A stretch of DNA of 64,000 nt from Pararhodobacter oceanensis (GCF_003076755.1 NZ_QDKM01000008.1:48647-112646), one strand, 5' to 3'. Positions 33,847 through 42,954 are shown, counted from the first letter of the stretch. Made by a program: numbers and translations. The notes: generated by a model from the sequence alone, not told the origin.

Positions 33847-35292
33847 TCAGTCGTGATCGTTCGACCAGCCCGAGACGGCTTTGACTTCGAGGAAGTCTTC
33901 AATGCCCCAAACCCCGCCTTCGCGTCCCTGACCCGAGGCTTTCATCCCGCCAAAGGGCGAGCCGCGCCCGCGCGAGGTGCCGTTCATCTCGACCATGCCC
34001 GAGCGCAGCATCCGCGCCGCACGGTTCAGCTTGGCGCCGTCTTGCGATTGCACATAGTTGGTCAGCCCGTAAGGCGTGTCATTGGCAATGCGCAGCGCCT
34101 CTTCCTCGGTATCAAAGGGGATGATCGACAGCACCGGCCCAAAGATTTCCTCGCGCGCGATGGTCATGTCGTTGTTCACATCGGCAAAGACCGTCGGACG
34201 CACATAATAGCCACGGTTCAGCCCGTCAGGCCGCCCGACGCCACCGGCGACCAGCTTGGCACCCTCATCAATCCCGACCTGAATCAGCCCCTGGATCTTG
34301 TCGAACTGCGCTTGCGAGACCACCGGCCCGATATGATTGCCCGCCTCATGGGCGCTGCCGACCTTGGTTTTCTCGGCTGTCGCGACGGCGGTTTCCACGG
34401 CTTTGTCATAGATCGACCGCTCGACCAGCATCCGCGTCGGCGCGTTGCACGACTGGCCGGTGTTGTTGAAGCAATGGCGCGCACCACGCACCACCGCCTT
34501 CTCGTCGGCGTCGGCATAGATGATATTCGCACCTTTGCCGCCCAGCTCCAGATGCACCTTTTTCAGCGTCGATGCGGCATTCTTCGAGATCGCGGTGCCA
34601 GCGCGGGTCGAGCCGGTGAAGCTGACCATATCGACGTCTTCATGCCCCGAAAGCTGCGTGCCAACGCCCACACCGTCGCCGTTCACCATGTTGAACACGC
34701 CCGCCGGAACCCCCGCTTCATGCAGGATATCGGCAAAGACCATCGACGAAAGCGGCGCAATTTCCGACGGCTTCAACACCATCGTGCAGCCCGCCAGCAG
34801 CGCGGGGATCACCTTCAGCGTGACCTGATTCATCGGCCAGTTCCACGGCGTGATCAGCGCGCAGACGCCCACCGCTTCTTTGATGATCCGGTCGTTCGGC
34901 GATTTCTCCGACAGCGGGGCGATGAATTCCACCTCGTCAAATGCGCGGATGAAATTCTGGATATGCCATGTGCCGGTGCCCGCCTGACTGGCCTTCGCCA
35001 TATCAATCGGCGCGCCCATTTCCATCGAGATCGCGGCGCCCATTTCCTCGGCGCGGGCGTTATAGACCTCAAGAATGCGCTTGACCAAAGCCAGACGCTC
35101 GGCAGGGTCGGCATACATGAAATCATGCAGCGCGGCTTTGGCGGCGGCAACGGCGGCATCGGTATCTGCTTGACCACCCAGTGAAATCACCGCGCAGGGC
35201 TCTTCGGTGGAAGGATCGATGACCTCGAAATCGGTGCCGTCTAGCGGTGCAACCCATGCGCCGTTGATGTAAAAACTGCGTTTGTCCTGCAT
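33847..35292 (-). CDS. Aldehyde dehydrogenase family protein
   Basis: NAD(P)-dependent aldehyde dehydrogenase of 481 residues. The oxyanion Asn and cofactor region appear in ITPWNWPMNQVTLKVIPALLAG, the Rossmann segment in SFTGSTRAG, the general-base Glu in ELGGKGAN (about residue 250) and the catalytic Cys in NNTGQSCNAPTRM (about residue 285). EEIFGPVLSIIPFDTEEEAL is the usual C-terminal motif. The substrate is not evident. GGGAGA lies before the ATG. The divergent gene is a peroxiredoxin, which may suggest a role in detoxification. Full length for the family. Confidence 0.93.
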   Translation of the reverse strand: MQDKRSFYINGAWVAPLDGTDFEVIDPSTEEPCAVISLGGQADTDAAVAAAKAALHDFMYADPAERLALVKRILEVYNARAEEMGAAISMEMGAPIDMAKASQAGTGTWHIQNFIRAFDEVEFIAPLSEKSPNDRIIKEAVGVCALITPWNWPMNQVTLKVIPALLAGCTMVLKPSEIAPLSSMVFADILHEAGVPAGVFNMVNGDGVGVGTQLSGHEDVDMVSFTGSTRAGTAISKNAASTLKKVHLELGGKGANIIYADADEKAVVRGARHCFNNTGQSCNAPTRMLVERSIYDKAVETAVATAEKTKVGSAHEAGNHIGPVVSQAQFDKIQGLIQVGIDEGAKLVAGGVGRPDGLNRGYYVRPTVFADVNNDMTIAREEIFGPVLSIIPFDTEEEALRIANDTPYGLTNYVQSQDGAKLNRAARMLRSGMVEMNGTSRGRGSPFGGMKASGQGREGGVWGIEDFLEVKAVSGWSNDHD

Positions 35293-35362
35293 ACCAATCT
35301 CCCTGAAACGAATAATTTCGCGTCACACTGTCACTCCACCAAGACAAGGGCAAGGGGAGGGG

Positions 35363-35391
35363 TTACCAAACCGCCGACCACTGACTATATC
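35363..35391 (+). promoter_or_regulatory. Candidate promoter of the peroxiredoxin gene
   Basis: TTACCA (35363-35368) and TATATC (35386-35391) are separated by exactly 17 bases, 40 bases upstream of the ATG. The spacing and -10 match are reasonable and the region is otherwise non-coding. Confidence 0.4.
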
Positions 35392-35430
35392 GGTTTTAGA
35401 CGCATGCAATTCCAGCAAGAAGAGGACGCC

Positions 35431-36084
35431 ATGAGCCTACGTATCAACTCTATCGCCCCGGATTTCACCGCCGAAACCACCAAGGGCACGATCAATTTTC
35501 ATGACTATATCGGCGACGGTTATGTGGTGCTGTTCAGCCACCCTAAAGACTTTACGCCGGTCTGCACCACCGAGTTTTCGGCAGCCACCAAGCTGACCGA
35601 AGAATTCGCCAAGCGGAACACCAAGCTGGCCGGGATTTCGGTTGATGGCGTCGAAGACCACCACAAGTGGATGGAAGACGTCAAAACCTATGGCGGCACC
35701 GAGATGAGCTTTCCGATCATCGCCGACGAAGATCTGAAGATCGCCAAACTCTATGACATGCTGCCCGCCGAGGCCTATCTGCCCGACGGTCGCACTCCTG
35801 CCGACACCGCCACCGTGCGCACCACCTTTATCATCGGGCCGGACAAGAAAATCCGCGTGATGCTGATCTACCCGATGAGCGTGGGCCGCAACTTTGACGA
35901 AATCATGCGCGCGCTTGACGCGGTGCGCCAGACCGATGGCCAGCCCTTTGCCACCCCCGCCGATTGGCGCCCGGGTGACGATCTGATCGTCGCGCTGTCG
36001 ATGTCGACCGAGGATGCGCAGGCGAAATTCGGCAAGCTGGACATTCCGCTGCCCTATATCCGCAAGACCCAAGCGCCGCAGTAA
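35431..36084 (+). CDS. 1-Cys peroxiredoxin (Prx6 type)
   Basis: Cytoplasmic peroxidase that reduces hydrogen or organic peroxides, 217 residues from ATG 35431 (AGAAGAGGA upstream; a Met nine residues earlier is less likely). The peroxidatic cysteine is Cys45 in HPKDFTPVCTTEF. There is no resolving Cys, and the C-terminal extension (RTTFIIGPDKKIRVMLIYPMSVGRNFDEIMRALDAV, then WRPGDDLIVALSMS) is that of the 1-Cys/Prx6 subfamily. It is monocistronic, with its own promoter candidate and a strong terminator. Confidence 0.95.
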   Translation: MSLRINSIAPDFTAETTKGTINFHDYIGDGYVVLFSHPKDFTPVCTTEFSAATKLTEEFAKRNTKLAGISVDGVEDHHKWMEDVKTYGGTEMSFPIIADEDLKIAKLYDMLPAEAYLPDGRTPADTATVRTTFIIGPDKKIRVMLIYPMSVGRNFDEIMRALDAVRQTDGQPFATPADWRPGDDLIVALSMSTEDAQAKFGKLDIPLPYIRKTQAPQ

Positions 36085-36118
36085 ATGCGCGTCGTAGGGT
36101 CTGTAACGCCCTGATGAG

Positions 36119-36152
36119 CCCGTCCGCATCCTCTGGTGCGGGCGGGTTTTTT
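36119..36152 (+). terminator. Intrinsic terminator of the peroxiredoxin gene
   Basis: CCCGTCCGCA (36119-36128) pairs with TGCGGGCGGG (36137-36146), with one G-T wobble and an 8-base loop, followed by six T (36147-36152). Confidence 0.9.
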
Positions 36153-36228
36153 CGTCTCGCAACCTTGTGTTGCGCCGTGATCGCAATGAGGGGTGCAAGA
36201 GGCACCTCACCGCGCTAGGTAGTCTGCT

Positions 36229-36846
36229 ATGAAACGCCGTTTATTCCTGACCATGGCGGCCGCTGCTGCCGCCTTCTCGCCCGCCGCGCTGACCGCCGAG
36301 CCGATCCCGCTTGCGGAAATCTCGCGGTATTTTAATGCGTTCCGCACCGCGCAGGCCGATTTCACCCAAGTGAACCCGGATGGCAGCCTGTCCACTGGAC
36401 GGCTGATGATCCAGCGGCCCGGGCGCATCCGCTTTGAATATGACGCCCCCGATCCGACTTTGGTGCTGGCCACCGCGGGCTCGGTGAATATCTTTGATGC
36501 GCGCTCGAACACCGGCCCCGCGGTCTATCCCTTGAACCGCACGCCGCTTGGGCTGATCCTTGGCAACCGAGTTGACCTGGGGCGCGACCGGATGGTGGTG
36601 CGCCATTTCGAGGACGGGCCGACCACCAATGTCGTCGCGCAGGATCCCGAGCATCCGGAATACGGCAATATCCGTCTGGTGTTCAGCGCCGGACCGACCG
36701 AATTGCGCCAATGGGTGGTGACCGACGACAGCGGCGGCGAAACCACGGTGATCCTTGGCACATTGCAGACCGGCATGTCGCTGGCCTCGCGGCTGTTCAG
36801 CCTCGATAGCGAGTTGCAGCGCCGCGGCATGGTCAATGACCGCTAA
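36229..36846 (+). CDS. lolA: Outer-membrane lipoprotein carrier protein LolA
   Basis: Periplasmic chaperone that ferries lipoproteins from the LolCDE complex to the outer membrane, 205 residues. The Sec signal peptide reads KRRLFLTMAAAAAAFSPAALTA. The mature protein begins with SRYFNAFRTAQADFTQVNPDGSLSTGRLMIQRPGRIRFEYDAPDPTLVLA, the standard LolA opening with its Gln-x-x-F/T and RPGR(I/F)R(W/F)xY motifs. The rest is a diverged beta-sheet half-barrel. The gene has its own region after the upstream terminator and converges with the transglycosylase gene. Confidence 0.94.
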   Translation: MKRRLFLTMAAAAAAFSPAALTAEPIPLAEISRYFNAFRTAQADFTQVNPDGSLSTGRLMIQRPGRIRFEYDAPDPTLVLATAGSVNIFDARSNTGPAVYPLNRTPLGLILGNRVDLGRDRMVVRHFEDGPTTNVVAQDPEHPEYGNIRLVFSAGPTELRQWVVTDDSGGETTVILGTLQTGMSLASRLFSLDSELQRRGMVNDR

Positions 36847-36860
36847 AGTATGAAATCGCG

Positions 36861-36879
36861 GGGCGGCCTAGCGCCGCCC
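36861..36879. terminator. Hairpin between convergent lolA and transglycosylase genes
   Basis: GGGCGGC-CTAGC-GCCGCCC forms a 7-bp stem whose loop includes the stop codon of the minus-strand gene. No strong T-run lies on either side. It could act as a weak bidirectional terminator. Confidence 0.35.
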
Positions 36880-37452
36880 GCAAGAGCGCAATTGCTCGTC
36901 ATACATCTGCGCGCGCTGCGCCACCCGCGATGACAGCGCCACCAACCACGGTTTGCCATTATAACTGCCGCGCCGGTAACCGGCCTGCCCCTCGTGATAG
37001 GCCAGGTAAAGATTGCGCGCATCGGTGGGCAGGATGTTGTTGCGCTCATAGGATTCGCGCGCATACCAGCCGATGAAATCCGTGGCGTCGTCAATATCAT
37101 CACGGCGGGCGCGGCGGCTGCGGGTTTGCTCTTGGTATTCCTCCCAAGTGCCATCCAGCGCCTGCGAATAGCCATAGGCCGAGGATTGGCGACCCATCGG
37201 AATCACCCCCAGCGCATAGCGGTGCGGGGTGCGGGCATCGCCGCGGAACCGGCTTTCGGCATGGATAATCGCCATTTGCACCGGCACGGGCACCGACCAG
37301 CGCCTCTCGGTGTCGCGCATCGCGCGCATATAGGCCGGACGCTCACGCGAAAGCGCGCAGGCGTCGTCAAGATTGCGGGGCGCCGAATATTCGCGTCCGC
37401 CACAGGACGCCAATAATATCGCGACCACCAGGAAACGGAGAACGCTGCTCAT
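36868..37452 (-). CDS. Lytic transglycosylase (SLT-domain) lipoprotein
   Basis: Peptidoglycan-cleaving enzyme of 194 residues. A lipoprotein signal (VLRFLVVAILLASCGG, lipobox LASC with acylated Cys17) indicates membrane anchoring. The catalytic Glu stands in MAIIHAESRFRGDAR, followed by GYSQALDGTWEEYQEQTRSR and LYLAYHEGQAGYRRGSY, the goose-lysozyme/SLT pattern. The size matches a compact single-domain transglycosylase. It converges with lolA, with only 21 bases between the stops. A TTTTTT-rich stretch lies just upstream of the gene. Confidence 0.9.
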   Translation of the reverse strand: MSSVLRFLVVAILLASCGGREYSAPRNLDDACALSRERPAYMRAMRDTERRWSVPVPVQMAIIHAESRFRGDARTPHRYALGVIPMGRQSSAYGYSQALDGTWEEYQEQTRSRRARRDDIDDATDFIGWYARESYERNNILPTDARNLYLAYHEGQAGYRRGSYNGKPWLVALSSRVAQRAQMYDEQLRSCGRR

Positions 37453-37697
37453 AATCTGCCTCAGACATTTTTTGCCGTTTTTTGTCGTTTTTTTTCTTTC
37501 TAGCCGAAATTCACCTTCGTGGGAACGGGTTTGCTCTCACGTGTCGGTGTTTCTTGCCCGAACCCGCGGGTGGCCACCTGATTTGACGCTTTATCGCCAC
37601 AATCATGCCTTTGTTGTGCCTATTTTCACCACACTGTTTCCAACTCCCGCGCGGTCATTGTATGGACGCGGCGCACAGAGTTGCGTTACAACGAGGC

Positions 37698-38036
37698 ATG
37701 GGACAGATGATGCTTACCTCACTGGCAAAATTTCAGCTCGGGCAGGTCGTGCGCCACCGTAAGCATCCGTTTCGTGGTGTGGTGTTTGACGTGGATGCGA
37801 TCTTTGCCAATTCCGAAGAATGGTATGACGCCATCCCCGAGGACAGCCGTCCCAGCAAGGACCAGCCGTTTTATCATCTGCTCGCCGAGAATGATAACAG
37901 CTATTATGTCGCCTATGTGTCCGAACAAAACCTGATCGCTGATGAGACCGGCGAGCCGGTGGATCATCCCGATCTGCCCGAGTTGTTCGGCGATTTCGAA
38001 GACGGGTTTTACCCGCTTCAGGTCGATCTGAACTGA
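37698..38036 (+). CDS. hspQ: Heat shock protein HspQ (YccV family, hemimethylated-DNA-binding domain)
   Basis: Small cytoplasmic protein of about 112 residues carrying a complete YccV domain: FQLGQVVRHRKHPFRGVVFDVDAIFANSEEWYDAIP, then DQPFYHLLAENDNSYYVAYVSEQNLIAD and the Asp/Glu-rich end. HspQ modulates Lon proteolysis and DnaA stability in enterobacteria. Candidate starts are ATG 37698 (after GAGG) and the tandem ATGs at 37707 and 37710; the first is chosen, though the spacing is short. The roughly 245-base region upstream (37453-37697) holds no other gene; no clear heat-shock promoter could be assigned. Confidence 0.9.
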   Translation: MGQMMLTSLAKFQLGQVVRHRKHPFRGVVFDVDAIFANSEEWYDAIPEDSRPSKDQPFYHLLAENDNSYYVAYVSEQNLIADETGEPVDHPDLPELFGDFEDGFYPLQVDLN

Positions 38037-38138
38037 TCGCCCCACCGCGCAGGTCTGCACCGCGCGCCGCATAGAGTCATCTACGTAGAGCACGCGCAGC
38101 CATTGCGGCGGCACTCAGCCCATCGCGGCCACCCCAGC

Positions 38139-38645
38139 CTAGCGCTCCAGATCCTCCAGCGGGACGGTCATCGACAGGCGGTTTTGCATCCCGTCGCGTC
38201 GATACTCCAGATCGCGGGTCAGGCAGCGGATGATATGCCAGCCAAACCCACCCTCAGGGATTTCAATCGGCGGGTCGATCACCGGCAGATCAGGATTGGG
38301 CGCATCATCCGAGGGCATCGGGCGCCCGCTATCAATGATCGAACAGGACAACCCATAGCTTTGCAGCGCCACCGATAATTCCACCGGGCCGGGCGCATCG
38401 GCATAGGCGTGTTCAACAACATTGTTCAGCGCCTCGGCGAGGATCAGTTCAACCGTCGCGAGGTCTTCTTCGCCGAGCCCGGCCTTGGTCAATCCCTGCT
38501 TCACCCGCGCCAGCACACGGCGCGTGGCCATATCGCCAGAGGTAAAGCGGCCGGCAAAAATCTTGCCGAGGCTGGGCGGGTCCATCGGGGTGTTGCCATC
38601 CGGCGCACCCGATCCGGCAGGTTCCGGGGGGCTGGGCGCTGTCAT
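38139..38645 (-). CDS. RsbW-like anti-sigma factor / serine kinase (HATPase domain)
   Basis: A 168-residue GHKL ATPase-domain protein. The N-box EALNNVVEHAYAD, the G1 segment SIIDSGRPMP and the Gly-rich GGFGWHIIRCL region show an RsbW/SpoIIAB-type kinase fold. Such proteins sequester a sigma factor or other partner and phosphorylate the STAS partner. A Pro-rich 30-residue N-terminal tail precedes the domain. Its start overlaps the stop of the STAS gene (TAATG), giving a coupled pair. No sigma factor or PP2C phosphatase gene is adjacent, so the target is elsewhere. Confidence 0.9.
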   Translation of the reverse strand: MTAPSPPEPAGSGAPDGNTPMDPPSLGKIFAGRFTSGDMATRRVLARVKQGLTKAGLGEEDLATVELILAEALNNVVEHAYADAPGPVELSVALQSYGLSCSIIDSGRPMPSDDAPNPDLPVIDPPIEIPEGGFGWHIIRCLTRDLEYRRDGMQNRLSMTVPLEDLER

Positions 38646-38980
38646 TATCCCACCGCCTTCAGGTTGTCGGGCAGGCTGTCATGAATGGTAAAGACGCTGT
38701 CCATCCGCGTCAGCCGGAAGACCTTGGCCACCGGCGGGGTCAGCCCAGCCAGTTCCAGCGGACGCTCCTTGCCAAGCAGTTTCATAATTGCGACAACGGC
38801 GCCAAGGCCGCTGCTGTCAAGGAAAGTCACCTGCGACAGATCAAGGATGACCTTACCGGTTCCGCCCGCCGCTTCGGTGCGCACCGCTTCCTTGAATTCG
38901 ATGGCAACGGCAGCGTCGACCCGTGTGTCATGAACGGTGATGATCAGTCCCTGCGTTGTTGTGCGAGTTGTGATATTCAC
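38645..38980 (-). CDS. STAS-domain anti-sigma factor antagonist (RsbV/SpoIIAA-like)
   Basis: A 111-residue single STAS domain. The conserved phosphorylatable serine lies in VTFLDSSGLGAVVAIMKLLG, and the strand pattern GLIITVHDTRVDAAVAIEFKEAV matches RsbV/SpoIIAA. When unphosphorylated it is expected to bind the RsbW-like protein encoded downstream and free its target. It is the first gene of a two-gene operon. Divergent from the thiolase gene over 82 bases. Confidence 0.92.
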   Translation of the reverse strand: MNITTRTTTQGLIITVHDTRVDAAVAIEFKEAVRTEAAGGTGKVILDLSQVTFLDSSGLGAVVAIMKLLGKERPLELAGLTPPVAKVFRLTRMDSVFTIHDSLPDNLKAVG

Positions 38981-39062
38981 GTCATTCTCCGTTTTCGGGC
39001 TACTATCGGGCGATACTACCCGCTAAATCTTTCTAAATGGTTCATGACCAAAGGAGAACACC

Positions 39063-40241
39063 ATGAATGACGTTGTGATCATCGGTGCGACACGGACTCC
39101 GATGGGAGCGTTCCAAGGCGTTTTCACCGATGTCAGCGCCGCCGAATTGGGCGGGCGGGCGATTTTTGCCGCCATCGAGAGCGCCGGCATCTCGCCCGAT
39201 CTGATCGAAGAGGTGTTGATGGGTTGCGTGCTGCCCGCTGGACAAGGGCAGGCACCGGCGCGGCAGGCAGGGTTCAACGCCGGTCTCGGCGCCAATGTTC
39301 CGGCGACCACGCTAAATAAAATGTGCGGCTCGGGGATGAAAGCGGCGATGATCGCCCATGACCAGATCGCCTTGGGCGCCACCGGCGTGATGGTCGCGGG
39401 CGGGATGGAGAGCATGACGCAATCGCCCTATCTGCTGCCGAAAATGCGTGGCGGCGCGCGCATCGGGCATGGGCAGGTGATGGATCATATGTTCCTCGAT
39501 GGGCTCGAAGACGCCTATGACAAGGGCCGTCTGATGGGCAGTTTCGCCGAGGATTGCGCTGATCACTACCAGTTCACCCGCGAAGCGCAGGATGAATACG
39601 CGGGCGGCTCGCTGACCAATGCGCTCTCGGCGCAGGCCAATGGCGCCTTTGAGGGCGAGATCGCGGCGGTGACCGTCAGCACCCGCAAAGGCGAGGTGAC
39701 GGTGGGCGCCGATGAGCAGCCCGGCAAGGCGCAGCCCGCGAAAATCCCCACCCTGCGTCCGGCATTTCGCAAGGATGGCACGGTGACCGCGGCCAATGCC
39801 TCGTCGATTTCGGACGGGGCGGCGGCGCTGATCATGGCCTCGCGCAGTGCCGCCGAGGCCGCCGGTGCACCGGTGCGCGCGATTGTCCGCGGCCATGCCT
39901 CCTTTGCGCAGGCGCCCGGCTGGTTCACCACCGCGCCGGTGCCAGCGGCGAAATCGCTCTTGGACCGGCTGGGCTGGTCGGTTGATGACGTCGATCTATG
40001 GGAGGTCAATGAGGCCTTTGCCGTGGTGCCGATGGCCTTCATGCACGAGATGAACATCCCGCGCGAGAAAATGAATGTGAACGGCGGCGCCTGCGCACTG
40101 GGTCATCCCATCGGCGCCTCGGGGGCGCGGATCATCGTCACCTTGCTGCACGCGCTGGAAAACCGCGGCCTCAAGCGCGGCGTCGCGGCGATCTGCATCG
40201 GCGGCGGTGAAGGCACCGCCATCGCCATCGAGCGCCCATAA
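39063..40241 (+). CDS. Acetyl-CoA C-acetyltransferase (thiolase)
   Basis: Cytoplasmic thiolase of 392 residues condensing two acetyl-CoA or cleaving acetoacetyl-CoA. The nucleophilic Cys88 is in NKMCGSGMKA, the His in NGGACALGHPIGASGARI and the second Cys in AAICIGGGEG. GGMESMTQSPYLLP and WEVNEAFAVVPMAF are family signatures. AAGGAG lies upstream of the ATG. The biosynthetic/PHB-type (PhaA) or ketone-body role cannot be separated by sequence; no phaB is adjacent, and a 3-hydroxybutyrate-dehydrogenase-like SDR lies 15 kb away. Full length. Confidence 0.96.
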   Translation: MNDVVIIGATRTPMGAFQGVFTDVSAAELGGRAIFAAIESAGISPDLIEEVLMGCVLPAGQGQAPARQAGFNAGLGANVPATTLNKMCGSGMKAAMIAHDQIALGATGVMVAGGMESMTQSPYLLPKMRGGARIGHGQVMDHMFLDGLEDAYDKGRLMGSFAEDCADHYQFTREAQDEYAGGSLTNALSAQANGAFEGEIAAVTVSTRKGEVTVGADEQPGKAQPAKIPTLRPAFRKDGTVTAANASSISDGAAALIMASRSAAEAAGAPVRAIVRGHASFAQAPGWFTTAPVPAAKSLLDRLGWSVDDVDLWEVNEAFAVVPMAFMHEMNIPREKMNVNGGACALGHPIGASGARIIVTLLHALENRGLKRGVAAICIGGGEGTAIAIERP

Positions 40242-40259
40242 CGCACCGGCAGCCGGCGC

Positions 40260-40697
40260 TTATCCCGCCGGTTGCCACATATCCGCCGAGATCAGCCAGC
40301 CGCCCTCCACGCGGGTGAAATAGAGCATCGAGCGCCCGACTACCTGCTGCGCCTCGCCGCCTTCGGGCTGAATTGTTGCCTGCCACAGAAACACCATCAA
40401 CGCCCGGTCCGCGCCCCGCTCGGTGCGCGGTCGCCCGACCTCAAGCACGCTATAGCCACCGGCAAAGCTCTGGATCCATGAATCGCGGATCGCCTCGCGC
40501 CCCGCCACCACCGGCCGACCGGCGCCCAGAATAATCGCATCCTCGGTATAGAGCGCGGCAATCGCATTGGCGTCGCGGGCTTCGACGGCGGCGATCATCG
40601 GCGGGATGGCATCGCGGGGATTGGCCACCTGCGCCTGCGCCGGAAGCGTAACAGCGAGGCCAAGAATGGTGGAAATAAGCAAAGCGAAAATACGCAT
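40260..40697 (-). CDS. Secreted SnoaL/NTF2-like protein (SgcJ/EcaC family)
   Basis: A 145-residue protein with a Sec signal peptide (RIFALLISTILGLAVTLPAQAQ), then an NTF2-like cone fold: IPPMIAAVEARDANAIAALYTEDAIILGAGRPVVAGREAIRDSW, ending in YFTRVEGGWLISADMWQPAG. This pattern is the SgcJ/EcaC or DUF4440-type family, usually of unknown function. ATG 40697 is supported by AAAGGAT upstream and by the signal peptide beginning directly there; a longer frame to 40766 is rejected. It converges with the thiolase gene. Confidence 0.85.
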   Translation of the reverse strand: MRIFALLISTILGLAVTLPAQAQVANPRDAIPPMIAAVEARDANAIAALYTEDAIILGAGRPVVAGREAIRDSWIQSFAGGYSVLEVGRPRTERGADRALMVFLWQATIQPEGGEAQQVVGRSMLYFTRVEGGWLISADMWQPAG

Positions 40698-40790
40698 GGG
40701 ATATCCTTTGTCAAAAATAGAGACATTCAAGGCACCCAGCCTAGGGGCAAATCCGCAGATCACCAAACCACTTCACCATAACGCGCAGCA

Positions 40791-40830
40791 AAAAACCCCG
40801 GCCCGCCATCACGGCAGACCGGGGTTTCAT
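40791..40830 (-). terminator. Intrinsic terminator of leuB
   Basis: On the minus strand AAACCCCGG (40827-40819) pairs with CCGGGGTTT (40801-40793), giving a 9-bp stem followed by a T-run. It lies about 25 bases after the leuB stop. Confidence 0.85.
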
Positions 40831-40852
40831 TTGGCGTAAACGCTTAGGCGGA

Positions 40853-41953
40853 TCAGGCGGCCAGCGCGGCGATGATCGCGTCGCCCATCTCGCTGGTAGA
40901 CACCGGCGTGCCACCGTCCGGCCCCATCAGATCGCCGGTGCGCAGCCCATCGGCCAGCACCTTCTCGACCGCCGCTTCCAATTGATCGGCCTCGGTGCCC
41001 AGATCAAAGGAATAGCGCAGCGCCATCGCGAACGACAGGATGCAGGCGATCGGGTTCGCCTTGCCCTGACCGGCGATATCCGGCGCCGAACCATGCACCG
41101 GCTCATAGAGCGCCTTCGGGCGGCCATTGGCCATCGGCGCACCAAGCGAGGCCGAGGGCAGCATGCCGAGGCTACCGGTCAGCATTGCGGCGGCATCGGA
41201 CAGCAGATCGCCGAACAGGTTGTCGGTGACGATCACGTCGAACTGCTTGGGATTGCGCACCAATTGCATGGCGCCATTGTCGGCATACATATGCGACAGT
41301 TCTACGTCGGGGTATTCCTTGGCGTGGATTTCGGTCACCACGTCGCGCCACAGAATGCCCGATTCCATCACATTGGCCTTCTCCATCGAGCAGACCTTAT
41401 TGCCGCGCTTGCGGGCCAGTTCAAACGCCGAACGCGCCACGCGGGCAATCTCGGATTCGGTGTAGCGCTGGGTGTTGATGCCGACGCGCTCGTTGCCTTC
41501 GGTATGAATACCGCGCGGCTCGCCGAAATACACGCCCGAGGTCAATTCGCGCACGATCATGATATCAAGACCGGCGACGATGTCTTTCTTCAGGCTGGAG
41601 AAATCGGCCAGCGCGTCAAAACACTGCGCCGGACGCAGGTTCGAGAACAGGTCCATTTCCTTGCGCAGACGCAGGAGGCCGCGCTCGGGCTTCAGGCTGA
41701 AATCCAGCGCGTCATATTTCGGGCCACCGACGGCGCCCAAGAGAACCGCGTCGACCTCTTGCGCTTTGGCCATGGTGTCGTCGTGCAGGGGCGTGCCATG
41801 CGCGTCATAGGCGCAGCCGCCGACCAGATCCTCGGACAGGTCGAAATGCAGGCCGCGATTGTCACCAAACCAGCTGATGATCTTTTTGACTTCGGACATG
41901 ACCTCGGGGCCGATACCGTCGCCTGCAAGGATAAGAATAGAAGGATTGGCCAC
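40853..41953 (-). CDS. leuB: 3-isopropylmalate dehydrogenase
   Basis: Third step of leucine biosynthesis, NAD-dependent oxidative decarboxylation, 366 residues. Conserved segments are [68 protein letters not shown] and [25 protein letters not shown]. The start is GTG at 41953, with GGGAG six bases upstream; no ATG fits the conserved N-terminus [17 protein letters not shown]. It ends in its own terminator. leuC and leuD are not in the window. Confidence 0.97.
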   Translation of the reverse strand: MANPSILILAGDGIGPEVMSEVKKIISWFGDNRGLHFDLSEDLVGGCAYDAHGTPLHDDTMAKAQEVDAVLLGAVGGPKYDALDFSLKPERGLLRLRKEMDLFSNLRPAQCFDALADFSSLKKDIVAGLDIMIVRELTSGVYFGEPRGIHTEGNERVGINTQRYTESEIARVARSAFELARKRGNKVCSMEKANVMESGILWRDVVTEIHAKEYPDVELSHMYADNGAMQLVRNPKQFDVIVTDNLFGDLLSDAAAMLTGSLGMLPSASLGAPMANGRPKALYEPVHGSAPDIAGQGKANPIACILSFAMALRYSFDLGTEADQLEAAVEKVLADGLRTGDLMGPDGGTPVSTSEMGDAIIAALAA

Positions 41954-42072
41954 CGGGGACTCCCTTGTTTTTCGGATGCTCCTGCGCGCCTAGCGCGTCA
42001 CTGCCCTGTGGTCAAGATTACCCGCGGGGCCAGCGGGTTGGCGGCGAGGGCGCGATACGGGCTGTGTGCGGC

Positions 42073-42954
42073 TCAATCGCCCAGCGCCTCGGCCAGAAAA
42101 TCCCACACCCGCCGGATGCGCGGATTGCTGCGCAGGGCTTGCGGCGCGGCCAGCCAGAGTGGCAGCGCGGGCAGTTCCAGATCGGGCAGCACACGCTCCA
42201 GTAGCGGATCATCCTCGGCAACCGTCACCTGCGAGCCGCCGATGCCGCAACCGGCGCGGGTGAGCTCCCAATAGACCGTTTGGTCGTCGCAGCGCAGCGC
42301 AAAGAAATCGCGGCTCACCTCGAACCCCATTGCCCGCATCATCCGCAACATCCGCTCGTCGCGGTCATAGCCGATGAAATCATGGTCGATCAGATCCTCG
42401 GCGCTGCGCGGTGTGCCGCGCCGCTGCAGATAGGATTTCGCCGCATAAAGCCCGATTGGCAGATCGGCGATATGGCGGGCGATGATGTCCAATTGCTCGG
42501 GCCGATACATGCGCAGCGCGATATCCGCCTCGCGAAACAGCAGGTTCTCGGAGGTGTCCGAGGGCACCAGTTCGATCTGGATCTCCGGCTCGGCAATGCG
42601 CAATCGGGCGAGGATCGGCGGCAGGGTGTATTGCGACAGAATGCGCGAGGCGGTGATCCGCACGGTGCCGCGCAGCCCCTCTTGGCGCCCCTCAGCCATC
42701 CGCGTCAGCCGCGCCGCATTCTCGGCCATGCTGCGCGCCACTTCGACCAGGGGCAGCGCCGCTTCGGTCGGCTCCAGCCCGCTGGGAATGCGGCGAAACA
42801 AGGCGATACCCAGTTGCGCCTCAAGCTGTTTGATATGGCGCCCCATCGTTGGCTGGCTCTGCCGCGTGGCCCGCGCCGCCGCCGACAGCGACCCGGCATC
42901 GGCCACAGCGAGAAAGGCTTGCAAGAGGGTCCAGTCTGGGGCGGCTTTCATCAT
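42073..42954 (-). CDS. LysR-family transcriptional regulator
   Basis: A 293-residue DNA-binding regulator. The HTH region is LLQAFLAVADAGSLSAAARATRQSQPTMGRHIKQLEAQLGIALFRR (residues about 9-55), followed by an effector domain with TVRITASRILSQYTLPPILARLRIAEPEIQIELV. It is divergent from the NAD-epimerase gene, its probable target. Two adjacent ATGs at 42954 and 42951 could both serve. A perfect palindrome ATTCA-AATA-TGAAT overlaps the start and would fit autoregulation. Confidence 0.88.
   Translation of the reverse strand: MMKAAPDWTLLQAFLAVADAGSLSAAARATRQSQPTMGRHIKQLEAQLGIALFRRIPSGLEPTEAALPLVEVARSMAENAARLTRMAEGRQEGLRGTVRITASRILSQYTLPPILARLRIAEPEIQIELVPSDTSENLLFREADIALRMYRPEQLDIIARHIADLPIGLYAAKSYLQRRGTPRSAEDLIDHDFIGYDRDERMLRMMRAMGFEVSRDFFALRCDDQTVYWELTRAGCGIGGSQVTVAEDDPLLERVLPDLELPALPLWLAAPQALRSNPRIRRVWDFLAEALGD

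Noticed and set aside
33835..35184. 449-codon plus-strand frame over the aldehyde dehydrogenase gene
   Set aside because: Shadow frame; the minus-strand product has all catalytic motifs.
37453..37697. Heat-shock sigma-32 promoter upstream of hspQ
   Set aside because: CCTATTTT (37619-37626) resembles a -10 element, but no CTTGAC-like -35 box lies at the right distance.
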